Of a stretch of 64,000 nucleotides of DNA, positions 35,454 through 44,948 are shown in pieces (within the stretch, counting starts at the first letter, position 1; the number at the start of each line of letters is the position of its first letter). The notes under the pieces were generated by a model, which saw only the letters and a program-made list of their open reading frames with translations, was not told where the DNA came from and did no database searches. Origin of the DNA: Acaudatibacter sp050729515 (GTDB lineage: Bacteria > Pseudomonadota > Alphaproteobacteria > Caulobacterales > Caulobacteraceae); contig JBOHLG010000001.1 of the NCBI GenBank assembly GCA_050729515.1, forward strand, positions 124,001 through 188,000, read 5' to 3'. The position numbers and the translations under genes are program-made.

Positions 35454-38400
35454 GTGAGTCCCTCTCGCCCCTTCATCCGACGGCCGATCGCCACTTCGCT
35501 TCTGATGGCGGCGATCCTCCTGGCCGGCATCGTGGCCTTTCGGTTCCTGCCGCTCTCGGCTCTTCCCGAGGTCGACTATCCGACCATCCAGGTCACCACC
35601 TCCTATCCCGGCGCCAGTCCGGAGGTGATGGCGACCACCGTCACCGCGCCGCTCGAGGTCCAGTTCGGACAGATGACCGAGCTGGACCGCATGAGCTCGA
35701 TCAGCTCGGGTGGCTCCTCGGTGATCACCCTGCAGTTCGACCTGAGCCTCAGCCTGGATGTCGCCGAGCAGGAGGTCCAGGCGGCGATCAACGCGGCCGG
35801 AAGCTTGCTCCCCACCGACCTTCCCGCCCCGCCGATCTACGCCAAGGTCAATCCCGCCGACGCCCCGGTCCTCACCCTGGCGCTGAGCTCCAAGACCATG
35901 CCGCTCACCGACATCGAGAGTTTGGCCGACGAGGAGCTGGCCCAGAAAATATCGCAGCTCCCTGGGGTGGGCCTGGTTTCGATCAGCGGCGGCCACAAGC
36001 CCGCAGTGCGCATCCTCGCCGACACCCGCCAGCTCGCCTCCTACGGGCTCAGCCTCTCCCAGGTCAGCGCCGCCATCGCCTCGGCCAACGCGAACGGCGC
36101 CAAGGGCAATTTCGAGGGGCCGACGCGCTCCTACTCGATCGACGCCAACGACCAGCTCCTCGCTCCGGCCGACTACGCCAACCAGATCATCTCCTATCGC
36201 AACGGCGCGCCGGTCAGGCTTTCGGACGTGGCGACCATCGTCGCCGGTTCGGAGAACACCGAGCTTTCCGCCTGGTACGACAAGACCCCCGCCGTGCTGC
36301 TCAATGTGCAGCGTCAGCCCGGCGCGAACGTCATCAGCACCGTCGACCGCATCAAGGCCTCGCTGCCGAGCCTCACCTCGGGCCTCCCCCAGGCGATCAG
36401 CGTGAAGGTGGTCAGCGACCGCACCACCGGCATCCGCGCCTCGGTCCACGACGTCGAATTCGAACTCGTCCTTTCGGTCGCCCTGGTGGTGGCGGTGATC
36501 TTCCTCTTCCTGCGCAGCATCCCCGCGACGTTCATCGCCAGCGTGGCCGTGCCGGTGTCGCTGGTGGGCGCCTTCGGGGCGATGTACCTGCTCCACTTCT
36601 CACTCAACAATCTGACCCTGATGGCGATGACCATCGCCACCGGCTTCGTGGTCGATGACGCCATCGTCATGATCGAGAACATCTCCCGCTACGTGGAGGC
36701 GGGCGAGCGGCCGATGGAAGCCGCGCTCAAGGGCGCCGAGCAGATCGGCTTCACCATCATCTCCCTCACCGTCTCCCTGATCGCGGTGCTGATTCCTCTG
36801 CTCTTCATGGGCGATGTGGTGGGAAGGCTGTTCCGCGAGTTCGCGATCACCCTGGCGGTCACCATCGTGATCTCGGCGATCGTTTCGCTGACCCTGGTGC
36901 CGACACTTTCGGCGCGGTGGCTGAGGAGCCACGACAAAGTCGAGACGACCGCCTTCGGCCGCAAGAGCAAGCAAGTCATTGATTCCGTGATGGGCGGCTA
37001 CGACCGCGCCCTCACCTGGGTGCTCGATCGCCAGCCCCTGACGCTCGCCATCGCGGTCGGCACCCTGATCCTCACCGTCATCCTCTTCCTGATCATTCCC
37101 AAGGGCCTCTTCCCGACCCAGGACACCGGCATGATCCAGGGGGTGACCCAGGCGAGCCAGTCGATCTCGTTCTCGGCCATGTCCCAGCTTCAACAGGAGC
37201 TCGCCGCCAAGCTCCTCACCGACCCCGACGTCGAAAGCCTCACCAGCTTCATCGGCGTGGACGGAACCAACACCACCCTCAACAGCGGCCGCCTGGAAAT
37301 CAACCTCAAGCCGCTGGGACACCGGAAGAGCTCGTTCAACGCGATCCTCAACCGGCTGAGCCAGGAGGCGCAGGACGTGCCCGGCATCCAGCTCTACCTG
37401 CAGCCGGTGCAGGACCTCACCATCGACGCCTTCGCCGGGCGCACCCAGTACCACTTCGCGATCCAGGGCTCGGACACCGCGACCATCGCCAAGTGGTCGC
37501 AGGCGATCGTCGCCAAGCTGCAGAGCGAGCCCAAGGTGCGCAACGTTTCCTCCGACCTGCAGGAGGATGGCCTCTCGGCCTTCATCGACATCGACCGGGC
37601 CACCGCCGCGCGCCTGGGGGTGACGCCGGCCAGCATCGACGACACCCTCTATTCGGCCTTCGGCCAGAGGATCATCTCGACCATCTTCACCCAGTCCAGT
37701 CAGGAGCGGGTGATCCTGCAGTCGGCGCCCCAGACCGCAGTCAGCCCGGCGGACCTCGGCAATCTTCAGATCCTCGCCGCCGGCGGCAAGGCCATTCCGC
37801 TCTCGACCATGGCCACAATCCAGGTCCAGACCGCGCCCCTGCAGATCATCCACGTCGGCCAGTTCCCCGCCGCCGACATCTCCTTCGACACCGCGCCGGG
37901 GGTCTCGCTCGGACCGGCGGTCAAGGCGATCAGCAAGGACGAGGCGAAGATCGCCGTCCCCAAGACGGTCACCACGGTCTTCCTCGGCGCCGCCGACGCC
38001 TTCCAGGCCTCGCTTCACAACGAGCTGTGGCTGATCCTGGCGGCGATCGTCACCGTCTACATCGTCCTTGGCGTCCTCTACGAAAGCTACATCCACCCGG
38101 TCACCATCCTCTCGACCCTGCCGTCGGCCGGGGTCGGCGCCCTGCTCGCCCTCCTCATCGCCGGCCAGGACCTGGGCGTGATCGGGATCATCGGGATCAT
38201 CCTTCTCATCGGCATCGTGAAGAAGAACGCGATCATGATGATCGACTTCGCGCTCGACGCCGAAAGGATCGAGGGAAAGGAACCCAGGGAGGCGATCCAC
38301 CAGGCCGCCCTGCTGCGCTTCCGCCCGATCATCATGACGACGCTCGCCGCCCTCTTTGCGGCCCTGCCGTTGATGCTCGGCTGGGGCATGGGCTCGGAGC

Positions 38401-38591
38401 TTCGCCGTCCGCTGGGGATCAGCATCGTGGGCGGGCTGATCGTCAGCCAGGCCCTCACCCTCTTCACCACCCCGGTGATCTACCTCGAGTTCGACCGCCT
38501 GGCCCGCAGGTTCGGCGGCAAGAGCCTGCGCAAAGGCGAGGCGAGCCCGAGACTCTCGGAGACCCGTCCCGACCCTGATCCGGCCTCATGA
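35454..38591 (+). CDS. RND efflux permease (MdtB-like)
   Basis: The product has 1045 residues. RND hallmarks are the first membrane helix with SRPFIRRPIATSLLMAAI, the proton-relay helix TGFVVDDAIVMIENISRYVE, two large periplasmic loops and the GIVKKNAIMMIDFALDAER region. The subunit arrangement with a second RND gene downstream recalls MdtABC, in which B and C form a heterotrimer. The GTG start lies 20 bp after the adaptor, and the stop overlaps the next ATG (38588-38591). Confidence 0.95.
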   Translation: MSPSRPFIRRPIATSLLMAAILLAGIVAFRFLPLSALPEVDYPTIQVTTSYPGASPEVMATTVTAPLEVQFGQMTELDRMSSISSGGSSVITLQFDLSLSLDVAEQEVQAAINAAGSLLPTDLPAPPIYAKVNPADAPVLTLALSSKTMPLTDIESLADEELAQKISQLPGVGLVSISGGHKPAVRILADTRQLASYGLSLSQVSAAIASANANGAKGNFEGPTRSYSIDANDQLLAPADYANQIISYRNGAPVRLSDVATIVAGSENTELSAWYDKTPAVLLNVQRQPGANVISTVDRIKASLPSLTSGLPQAISVKVVSDRTTGIRASVHDVEFELVLSVALVVAVIFLFLRSIPATFIASVAVPVSLVGAFGAMYLLHFSLNNLTLMAMTIATGFVVDDAIVMIENISRYVEAGERPMEAALKGAEQIGFTIISLTVSLIAVLIPLLFMGDVVGRLFREFAITLAVTIVISAIVSLTLVPTLSARWLRSHDKVETTAFGRKSKQVIDSVMGGYDRALTWVLDRQPLTLAIAVGTLILTVILFLIIPKGLFPTQDTGMIQGVTQASQSISFSAMSQLQQELAAKLLTDPDVESLTSFIGVDGTNTTLNSGRLEINLKPLGHRKSSFNAILNRLSQEAQDVPGIQLYLQPVQDLTIDAFAGRTQYHFAIQGSDTATIAKWSQAIVAKLQSEPKVRNVSSDLQEDGLSAFIDIDRATAARLGVTPASIDDTLYSAFGQRIISTIFTQSSQERVILQSAPQTAVSPADLGNLQILAAGGKAIPLSTMATIQVQTAPLQIIHVGQFPAADISFDTAPGVSLGPAVKAISKDEAKIAVPKTVTTVFLGAADAFQASLHNELWLILAAIVTVYIVLGVLYESYIHPVTILSTLPSAGVGALLALLIAGQDLGVIGIIGIILLIGIVKKNAIMMIDFALDAERIEGKEPREAIHQAALLRFRPIIMTTLAALFAALPLMLGWGMGSELRRPLGISIVGGLIVSQALTLFTTPVIYLEFDRLARRFGGKSLRKGEASPRLSETRPDPDPAS

Positions 38592-41500
38592 ACATCCCGG
38601 GCCTCTTCATCCGTCGGCCGATCGCCACCGCGCTTCTGACGCTTGGCGTCGCGCTGGCGGGCATCGGGGCCTTCTTTCTGCTTCCGGTCTCGCCGCTCCC
38701 CCAGATCGACATTCCGACCATCTCAGTAAGCGCCGCGCTCCCCGGGGCGAGCCCGCAGACCATGGCGACGAGCGTCGCCACGCCGCTCGAGCGACATCTG
38801 GGCCTCATCTCCGATGTCTCCGAGATGACCTCCTCCAGCCGGGTCGGCCAGACTCGCATCACCCTCCAGTTCGCGCTCGACCGCGACATCAACGGCGCCG
38901 CGCGGGACGTCGAGGCGGCGATCAACGCCTCCCGCGTCGACCTTCCCGAGACCCTGCGGCAGAACCCCACCTACCGGACGTTCAATCCGGCCAATGCGCC
39001 GATCCTGGTCCTGGCGCTGACCAGCAAGACCCGCACCCCGGCCCAGATCTACGACGACGCCTCGACCATCATCCAGCAGCAGTTCTCGCAGGTGAAAGGG
39101 GTGGGCAATGTCACCATCGGGGGCGCTTCCCTGCCGGCGGTGAGGGTCGATCTCAACCCCATGGCGCTGGCCCAATACGGCATCAGCCTTGAGGACGTGC
39201 GCGCCGCCCTCGCCTCCTCGAACGCCAACCGGCCCAAGGGCGTGATCCAGAGCGGGCGAGAGCAGCTGCAAATCTACACCAACGACACCGGCCTCGCCGC
39301 CTCGATCTATGCCCCGATCGTCATCGCCTACCGGAAAGGCGCGGCGGTGCATCTTTCCGATGTCGCCCACGTCTTCGACGGCGTCACCGACGTCCACAAC
39401 CTCGGCCTCTACAACGGCCAGCCGGCGACCGTGGTGGTGGTCTACGGCGCGCCGGGGGCGAACATCATCAACACCGTCGACCGGGTGAAGGCCCTCATCC
39501 CCACGCTCGAAGAGGTGCTCCCGCCGGACATCAACCTGCATGTCGCCATCGACCGCACCATCACCATCCGCGCCTCGGTGGCCGACGTGGAGCGCACCGT
39601 CCTCATCGCCACGTTGCTGGTCATCGCGGTGGTCGCCTTCTTCCTGCGCAACGGCCGGGCGATCCTCATCCCTTCGGTGGCGGTGGCGGTCTCGCTGCTG
39701 GGCGCGATCGGGGTGATGTTCCTGCTCCACCTTTCTCTCGACAACCTTTCGCTGATGGCCCTCACCGTCTCCACCGGATTCGTGGTCGACGACGCCATCG
39801 TGGTCCTCGAGAACATCACCCGCCACGTCGAGGCGGGCATGGGGCGGCTGGAGGCGGCCATGCTGGGGGCCAAGGAGGTCGCCTTCACGGTGACCTCGAT
39901 CAGCATCTCGCTCATCGCCGTCTTCGCCCCGATCCTTCTGATGGGCGGGATCGTCGGGCGATTGTTCCGCGAATTCGCCATCGTGCTTTCGGCCGCGGTG
40001 CTGGTTTCGCTGGCGGTCTCGCTCACCACCACCCCGATGATGAGCGCCTATCTGGTCGATCGTCCGCCTCCGGGCCGGCGGGCCGGTCCCATCGGCCGGT
40101 TCTCCGAAAGCGCCCTGGGATGGATGCGATCGCACTATGAGAAGGCGCTCGACTGGTCGCTCGATGCAGGCCCGGTCATGCTGGTGGTGCTGGCCGCCAC
40201 CATCGTCCTTTCGGCCTGGCTCTTCATCGTCGTCCCCAAGGGCTTCTTCCCCGAAGAGGACACCGGCCAGATGATCGGCGGCCTTCGAACCGACCAGGCG
40301 AGCTCGTTCCAGATCACCAGCGGCAAGATCCGCCGGTTCGCCCGCATCATCGGCCACGATCCCTCGGTCCAGACCGTGGTCGCCTTCCAGGGCAACAGCG
40401 CCGCCGGCGGATTCTTCATCGTCGGTCTCAAGCCCCGCAACGAGCGCAAGGGCGGGGCCGAAGCGGCGATCGCGCGCCTGCGCCCCAAGCTCGCCGCCGT
40501 CTCCGGAGCGAGCCTCTTCCTCAATCCGGTCCAGGACGTGCGGGTGGGCGGGCGCCAGAGCAACGCCACCTATCAGTACACTCTGGAGAGCCAGAACCTC
40601 GATGAGCTCCGCACCTGGGCGACCAAGCTCTCCGACGCCATGAAGCTCCAGCCGGCGCTCGCCGACGTCAACACCGACCAGGAGGACCATGGCCTCGAGA
40701 GCTACGTCCTGGTCGACCGCGACAAGGCCGCGCGCCTGGGCCTTACCGATGTCTCGATCGACAACACCCTCTACGACGCCTTCGGCCAGAGGCAGGTCTC
40801 GACCATCTACCAGGAGACCAACCAGTACCATGTGATCATGGAGGCCGCCCCCGCCTACACCCAGGATCCGACCGCCCTCAACTACATCTACGTCTCGACC
40901 GGAACCGCCGCTCCGACCTCCGCCGCCGCGGCGCCCCCGAGCCCCGCCAGCGCCTCCACCGGCCCCGCCCAGATTAACGGCAACGTCCCTGGATCATCGA
41001 ACACCGCCGGCCAGCCCGGCGCCCTTCCGGCCAATCTCGGGGCCGCGGTGGCGGTGGGCGCGATCGCGGTGGCCGGCCCCGCCGCGCCGCCGGGGCGGGC
41101 CGCCTCCCAGGGCGTGGCGGTGAGCACCAGCCCCGAGACCCTGATCCCGCTCTCGGCCTTCGCCCATTGGGCCGACTCCTCGACCCCGACCGCCGTCAAC
41201 CACCAGGACACCCAGCCGGCGACCACCATCTCCTTCAACCTCGCCCCCGGCGAAAGCCTCGGGGCGGCGACCCGGGCCATCCAGCAGGCCCAGGCCGACA
41301 TCGGCATGCCGGTCGACGTTCACGGGGGCTTTCGCGGCACGGCCCAGGTCTTCCAGCAGTCGGTGGCGAGCGAGCCGGTGATCATCGTCGCAGCCATCGT
41401 GGCGATCTACATCGTGCTGGGCATCCTCTACGAAAGCTACGTGCACCCGTTCACCGTGCTCTCAACTCTGCCTTCAGCGGGCATCGGGGCCTTCATCGCC

Positions 41501-41917
41501 CTCATCATCTTCCACATCCAATTCACCATCATCTCGCTGATCGGGCTCATCCTACTGATCGGCATCGTCAAGAAGAACGCCATCCTGATGATCGACTTCG
41601 CCATCGTCGCCCAGCGCGAGCGGGGGCTTTCGCCCCACGACGCCATCCGCCAGGCAGCCCTCACCCGTTTCCGCCCGATCATGATGACCACTTTTGCAGC
41701 CATGCTTGGCGCGCTTCCCCTGGCGATCGGCGGCGGCGAGGGATCGGAGCTCCGCGCCCCGCTCGGGGTCACCATCATCGGCGGGCTTCTGGTGAGCCAG
41801 CTCATCACCCTGCTCACCACCCCGGTGGTCTATCTCTACCTCGATCGCCTGCGTCGCCCGGACGATCCCTTCATCCGCCGCCCGCCGGCGATCGAGCCCG
41901 ACCGGGCCGCGGCGTGA
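38588..41917 (+). CDS. RND efflux permease (MdtC-like) with low-complexity insertion
   Basis: The product has 1109 residues. It has RND features as in the previous gene (STGFVVDDAIVVLENITRHVE, GIVKKNAILMIDFAIVAQRE). About residues 768-850 are an Ala/Pro/Gly/Ser-rich insertion (TSAAAAPPSPASAS, GPAAPPGRAAS) between the strand ending LNYIYV and the strand LIPLSAFAHW. In AcrB-type proteins that position is a short hairpin in the periplasmic porter domain, so about 80 residues have been added there. Otherwise the pump looks intact. Confidence 0.93.
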   Translation: MNIPGLFIRRPIATALLTLGVALAGIGAFFLLPVSPLPQIDIPTISVSAALPGASPQTMATSVATPLERHLGLISDVSEMTSSSRVGQTRITLQFALDRDINGAARDVEAAINASRVDLPETLRQNPTYRTFNPANAPILVLALTSKTRTPAQIYDDASTIIQQQFSQVKGVGNVTIGGASLPAVRVDLNPMALAQYGISLEDVRAALASSNANRPKGVIQSGREQLQIYTNDTGLAASIYAPIVIAYRKGAAVHLSDVAHVFDGVTDVHNLGLYNGQPATVVVVYGAPGANIINTVDRVKALIPTLEEVLPPDINLHVAIDRTITIRASVADVERTVLIATLLVIAVVAFFLRNGRAILIPSVAVAVSLLGAIGVMFLLHLSLDNLSLMALTVSTGFVVDDAIVVLENITRHVEAGMGRLEAAMLGAKEVAFTVTSISISLIAVFAPILLMGGIVGRLFREFAIVLSAAVLVSLAVSLTTTPMMSAYLVDRPPPGRRAGPIGRFSESALGWMRSHYEKALDWSLDAGPVMLVVLAATIVLSAWLFIVVPKGFFPEEDTGQMIGGLRTDQASSFQITSGKIRRFARIIGHDPSVQTVVAFQGNSAAGGFFIVGLKPRNERKGGAEAAIARLRPKLAAVSGASLFLNPVQDVRVGGRQSNATYQYTLESQNLDELRTWATKLSDAMKLQPALADVNTDQEDHGLESYVLVDRDKAARLGLTDVSIDNTLYDAFGQRQVSTIYQETNQYHVIMEAAPAYTQDPTALNYIYVSTGTAAPTSAAAAPPSPASASTGPAQINGNVPGSSNTAGQPGALPANLGAAVAVGAIAVAGPAAPPGRAASQGVAVSTSPETLIPLSAFAHWADSSTPTAVNHQDTQPATTISFNLAPGESLGAATRAIQQAQADIGMPVDVHGGFRGTAQVFQQSVASEPVIIVAAIVAIYIVLGILYESYVHPFTVLSTLPSAGIGAFIALIIFHIQFTIISLIGLILLIGIVKKNAILMIDFAIVAQRERGLSPHDAIRQAALTRFRPIMMTTFAAMLGALPLAIGGGEGSELRAPLGVTIIGGLLVSQLITLLTTPVVYLYLDRLRRPDDPFIRRPPAIEPDRAAA

Positions 41918-41928
41918 GGACCCCGCCG

Positions 41929-43353
41929 ATGCGTTCAGCTGAAATCGCCGTGGCGGCAGCCGTCGCGGTCTTCCTTTCGGGCTGCATGGTCGGGCCCAAT
42001 TACAAGAGGCCGCCGGTTTCGACTCCCCCAGCCTTCAAGGAGGCCGCCGGCTGGGCCCCGGCCAATCCTTCCGACGCCGCCGAGCGCAGCGACTGGTGGA
42101 CGGCGTTCGGCGATCCGACCCTCGATTCTCTGGAGGCGCGTGTCGCGGTCTCCAACCAGAACCTCGCCGCCGCCCTCGCCGCCTACCAGCAGGCCCGGGC
42201 CCTCGTCGCCGAGCAGAGAGCGGCGCTTTTTCCGACCGTGGGTCTTTCCGCCCAGGCGAGCGCGGCCGGCGGCGGCCGGGGAGCGGCCAAGGCGGGCGGC
42301 GGATCGGTTTCGACCGCCTCCTACCAGGTCGGGGCCGACGCGAGCTGGGCGCCTGACATCTGGGGAGCGGTCAGGCGGGCGGTGCAGAACGCCAGGGCCA
42401 ACGCCCAGGCCAGCGCCGCCGATCTGGCCAACGCTCGGCTCTCGGCCCAGATGGAGCTCGCGGTCGACTATGTCACGCTGTGCGAGCTCGACCAGCAGAA
42501 GCGCCTGCTCGACGCTACGGTGACCGCCTACACGATCTCGCTCACCATCACCCAGAACAAATACAAGGCCGGCAATGTCGCCCTCTCCGACGTACTCTCG
42601 GCCAAGGCGCAGCTGGAGGCGGCCGAGGCCCAGGACGCCGATCTCGCCAACCAGAGGGCGGCCGACGAGCACGCCATCGCCATCCTCACCGGCGTCCCCC
42701 CCGCCGATCTCACCCTCCCCGCCGCCGCGTGGAGCCTCGCCCTGCCGGCGATCCCCACCGAAATCCCCTCCACCCTGCTCGAACGCCGACCGGACATCGC
42801 CGCAGCCGAGCGGCAGATGGCGGCGGCCAACGCCGAGATCGGGGTCAATGTCGCGGCCCTCTACCCGACGCTCAACCTCACCGGCGAAGCCGGCTTCGCC
42901 TCCAGCAGCCTTTCCACCCTCTTCAGCGCCCCGAGCTTCGCCTGGACGGCGGCCGCCTCGCTGGCCGAGACGATCTTCGAGGGCGGCTTGCGCCACGCCC
43001 GGATCCGGGCCGCCAAGGCGGCCTTCGACGAGGCGGTGGCCAACTACCGCCAGACCGTGCTCACCGCGTTCGGACAGGTCGAGGACAATCTCGCCGCCCA
43101 GCGCATCCTGGGAGGCGAAGAGGCCTATCGCGCCGAAGCTTCCGCCGACGCGGACCGGGATGAAACCATCGCGCTCAACCAGTACCGCGCCGGCCAGGTC
43201 GACTACACGACCGTAGTCACCGCCCAGGCGACGGCCCTCTCCGACCGCGTCTCCCTGGCGCAGATCCAGGCGAGCCGGCTCACCACCGCGGTCGACCTCA
43301 TCGCGGCGCTGGGCGGCGGCTGGAGCGCGGCGGATCTGCCGAAGAAGCCCTAA
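41929..43353 (+). CDS. Outer-membrane efflux lipoprotein (NodT/OprM family)
   Basis: The product has 474 residues. The lipoprotein signal ends at LSGCMVGPNYKRP, so the Cys is lipidated. The OEP domain shows the two-fold repeat (DWWTAFGDPTLDSLEARV, LDATVTAYTISLTITQNKYKAG, LLERRPDIAAAERQMAAANAEIGV). It forms the outer-membrane channel for the adaptor and pump proteins upstream. The ATG at 41929 is preceded by GAGGA. Confidence 0.94.
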   Translation: MRSAEIAVAAAVAVFLSGCMVGPNYKRPPVSTPPAFKEAAGWAPANPSDAAERSDWWTAFGDPTLDSLEARVAVSNQNLAAALAAYQQARALVAEQRAALFPTVGLSAQASAAGGGRGAAKAGGGSVSTASYQVGADASWAPDIWGAVRRAVQNARANAQASAADLANARLSAQMELAVDYVTLCELDQQKRLLDATVTAYTISLTITQNKYKAGNVALSDVLSAKAQLEAAEAQDADLANQRAADEHAIAILTGVPPADLTLPAAAWSLALPAIPTEIPSTLLERRPDIAAAERQMAAANAEIGVNVAALYPTLNLTGEAGFASSSLSTLFSAPSFAWTAAASLAETIFEGGLRHARIRAAKAAFDEAVANYRQTVLTAFGQVEDNLAAQRILGGEEAYRAEASADADRDETIALNQYRAGQVDYTTVVTAQATALSDRVSLAQIQASRLTTAVDLIAALGGGWSAADLPKKP

Positions 43354-43368
43354 GGGAGACGCTGGCCG

Positions 43369-43863
43369 ATGGGCATCCTCACCGAAGACATGCGGCGGGT
43401 GATCGAGGAGCAGCGGTTGGGCTTCGTCGCCAGCGTTTCGCCCGATGGAACGCCCAACCTTTCGCCCAAAGGCACCACCGCGGCTCTGGATGACGACCAT
43501 CTGGTCTTCGCCGACATCTGCTCGCCGACGACGATCGCGAACCTTCGGCGCAATTCGGCGGTGGAGATCAATGTGGTCGATCCGGTGAGGCGCAAGGGCT
43601 ACCGGTTCAAGGGCCGCGCGGAAATCATCGATGGGGGCGAGGCCTTCGCCGACCTCCTCGCCTTCTACCAGCGTCGAGGCTCGACAACGCCCAAGCGCGC
43701 GTTCGTGGTGGTGCAGGTCGAGCGGGCCTTGCCGCTTATCTCGCCGGTCTATGATTCCGGCCTAGGTGAAGACGAGGTCGCGGCCCAATGGGGCGCCTAC
43801 TTCGAAGGTCTCTGGACCCGGCGGGAGGGAGAACCGCAGCCGCCGGATCCGCCAGCTCAATAG
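43369..43863 (+). CDS. Pyridoxamine 5'-phosphate oxidase-like FMN-binding protein
   Basis: The product has 164 residues with a split-barrel fold. RLGFVASVSPDGTPNLSPKG, LVFADICSPTTIANLRRN, VEINVVDPVRRKGYRFKGRA and the acidic end are typical of PPOX-class proteins that bind FMN or F420. The reaction is not known. It lies 15 bp after the efflux operon but is probably a separate unit. Its 3' end overlaps the glycine-zipper gene by 7 bp (tail to tail). Confidence 0.87.
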   Translation: MGILTEDMRRVIEEQRLGFVASVSPDGTPNLSPKGTTAALDDDHLVFADICSPTTIANLRRNSAVEINVVDPVRRKGYRFKGRAEIIDGGEAFADLLAFYQRRGSTTPKRAFVVVQVERALPLISPVYDSGLGEDEVAAQWGAYFEGLWTRREGEPQPPDPPAQ

Positions 43864-44114
43864 CCGCTGTCGTGCTCTTCATGCTCGCGTCGGCGTTCGC
43901 GCCGAATGCGTCGCCGCTCGTGATGGCGGTGCTTGGCGACGTGGTGGCCCACCACCGCTCCACCCACCGCTCCGACCACCGCGCCTGGGGGCCCAGCGAC
44001 CACCGCGCCTCCGACCGCTCCGGCGACCGCGCCGTTGGTGGTCGGTCCGGCCAGGGCCGGCGCCGCAAGACCGAGCGCCGCGGCAAGGGCGGCGCCTGTC
44101 ATCAGCCTTCTCAT
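43857..44114 (-). CDS. Secreted glycine-zipper protein A
   Basis: The product has 85 residues. A signal peptide (RRLMTGAALAAALGLAAPALA) is followed by the zipper GAVAGAVGGAVVAGPPGAVV and GAVGGAVVGHHVAKHRHHE, then a basic tail. It is a close paralogue of the protein encoded at 47172-47501; a cysteine-rich gene and the IS element lie between them. GGAG precedes the ATG. Role: probable outer-membrane-associated protein, otherwise unknown. Confidence 0.85.
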   Translation of the reverse strand: MRRLMTGAALAAALGLAAPALAGPTTNGAVAGAVGGAVVAGPPGAVVGAVGGAVVGHHVAKHRHHERRRIRRERRREHEEHDSGY

Positions 44115-44249
44115 CTCCAGTCTCCTTGCAAAAACGCGTGAAGTGAGCGCGCCCGGCGGCGCTTGGTTCCAGTCGATCGAGCCGATGCGCAGCCGAGACC
44201 GCATCGCGTATATTCCTGCCCAACCCTGCCCAGTTGATTAGGAAACCCC

Positions 44250-44516
44250 ATGTCCAAGACGCTCCTCACCACCCTCGTCGCCGCCGCCCTGCTGGCGATG
44301 ACCGGGACCGCCGCGGCTCAGAACGAGAGCCCGCGCCGGGCCTGCCGGGCCGATTACGAGAAGCTCTGCGCCAATCAGACTAACGAGCGCCCCGGCCGCT
44401 GCATGATGGAGCACAAGGACCAGCTCTCCCAGGCGTGTCAGGACGCGATCGCCAGGGCCCGCGCGGCCCGCGCGGCTCGCAAGGCGGCCGCAGCGGACCA
44501 AACTCCGCAACCCTGA
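44250..44516 (+). CDS. Small secreted cysteine-rich-repeat protein
   Basis: The product has 88 residues with a signal peptide (LLTTLVAAALLAMTGTAAAQ). The rest has the four-cysteine pattern CRADYEKLC ... RCMMEHKDQLSQAC of the cysteine-rich repeat family, and an Ala/Arg-rich tail. It is periplasmic; the function is unknown. Before the IS insertion its stop lay close to the stop of the convergent glycine-zipper gene. Confidence 0.8.
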   Translation: MSKTLLTTLVAAALLAMTGTAAAQNESPRRACRADYEKLCANQTNERPGRCMMEHKDQLSQACQDAIARARAARAARKAAAADQTPQP

Positions 44517-44536
44517 TCGCCGCTGTCTAGGGGGCC

Positions 44537-44544
44537 GATCCCGC
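44537..44544. repeat. 8-bp target duplication, left
   Basis: GATCCCGC directly before the left inverted repeat; the identical octamer lies directly after the right repeat at 47206-47213. Confidence 0.9.
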
Positions 44545-44591
44545 GGTAGTGTCTCAGTTTGAAAATCCCTAAACCACGTCCGATCGAGTTC

Positions 44592-44741
44592 ATGGTGCGA
44601 GGCCACTCCCTAGCGGTCGCACTGGATGCGCTGGCGCGCTGGGAAACTATGAGCGACGCGGAACTGGAGGCGCTAGGGTTTAAGCCGCCTTCTGGATCGC
44701 CGCCTCAATGCCTAGCAACTAAACGCGCAACCGTTCATTAG
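44592..44741 (+). CDS. Possible small ORF at left end of the IS
   Basis: A 49-residue frame (SLAVALDALARWETMSDAE and further) with no clear ribosome-binding site. It overlaps the minus-strand small ORF at its 3' end. It may be a fragment of a chromosomal or element gene. Low confidence. Confidence 0.25.
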   Translation: MVRGHSLAVALDALARWETMSDAELEALGFKPPSGSPPQCLATKRATVH

Positions 44742-44922
44742 CTGCGACCGACTCTAAAGCCGTAGCGATCCGGTCAAGGTGAGATTCAATCCGGTCAGCG
44801 TAATGGGTCAGGTATTCAAGGCTGCGCTCAACGCTCTGCGGCGCACCCATGGGCTTATTGATATCGCCCATGGGATTCATCGCGAAGGGAACCTTGTCGC
44901 GTGCCAGCGATGGAGATTTCAT
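44719..44922 (-). CDS. Small IS passenger protein
   Basis: The product has 67 residues and a C-terminal amphipathic helix (VERSLEYLTHYADRIESHLD, IATALESVAANE) that could dimerise. A strong GGAGG lies 6 nt before the ATG, and the gene follows the transposase by 26 bp on the same strand. I recognise no family. Confidence 0.55.
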   Translation of the reverse strand: MKSPSLARDKVPFAMNPMGDINKPMGAPQSVERSLEYLTHYADRIESHLDRIATALESVAANERLRV

Positions 44923-44948
44923 ATCGATCCTCCGGGGTGGGGATCGGT

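Noticed and set aside
36600..38300. Long frames antisense to the RND pump genes
   Set aside because: Asp/Gly/Arg-rich shadows of strongly conserved genes.
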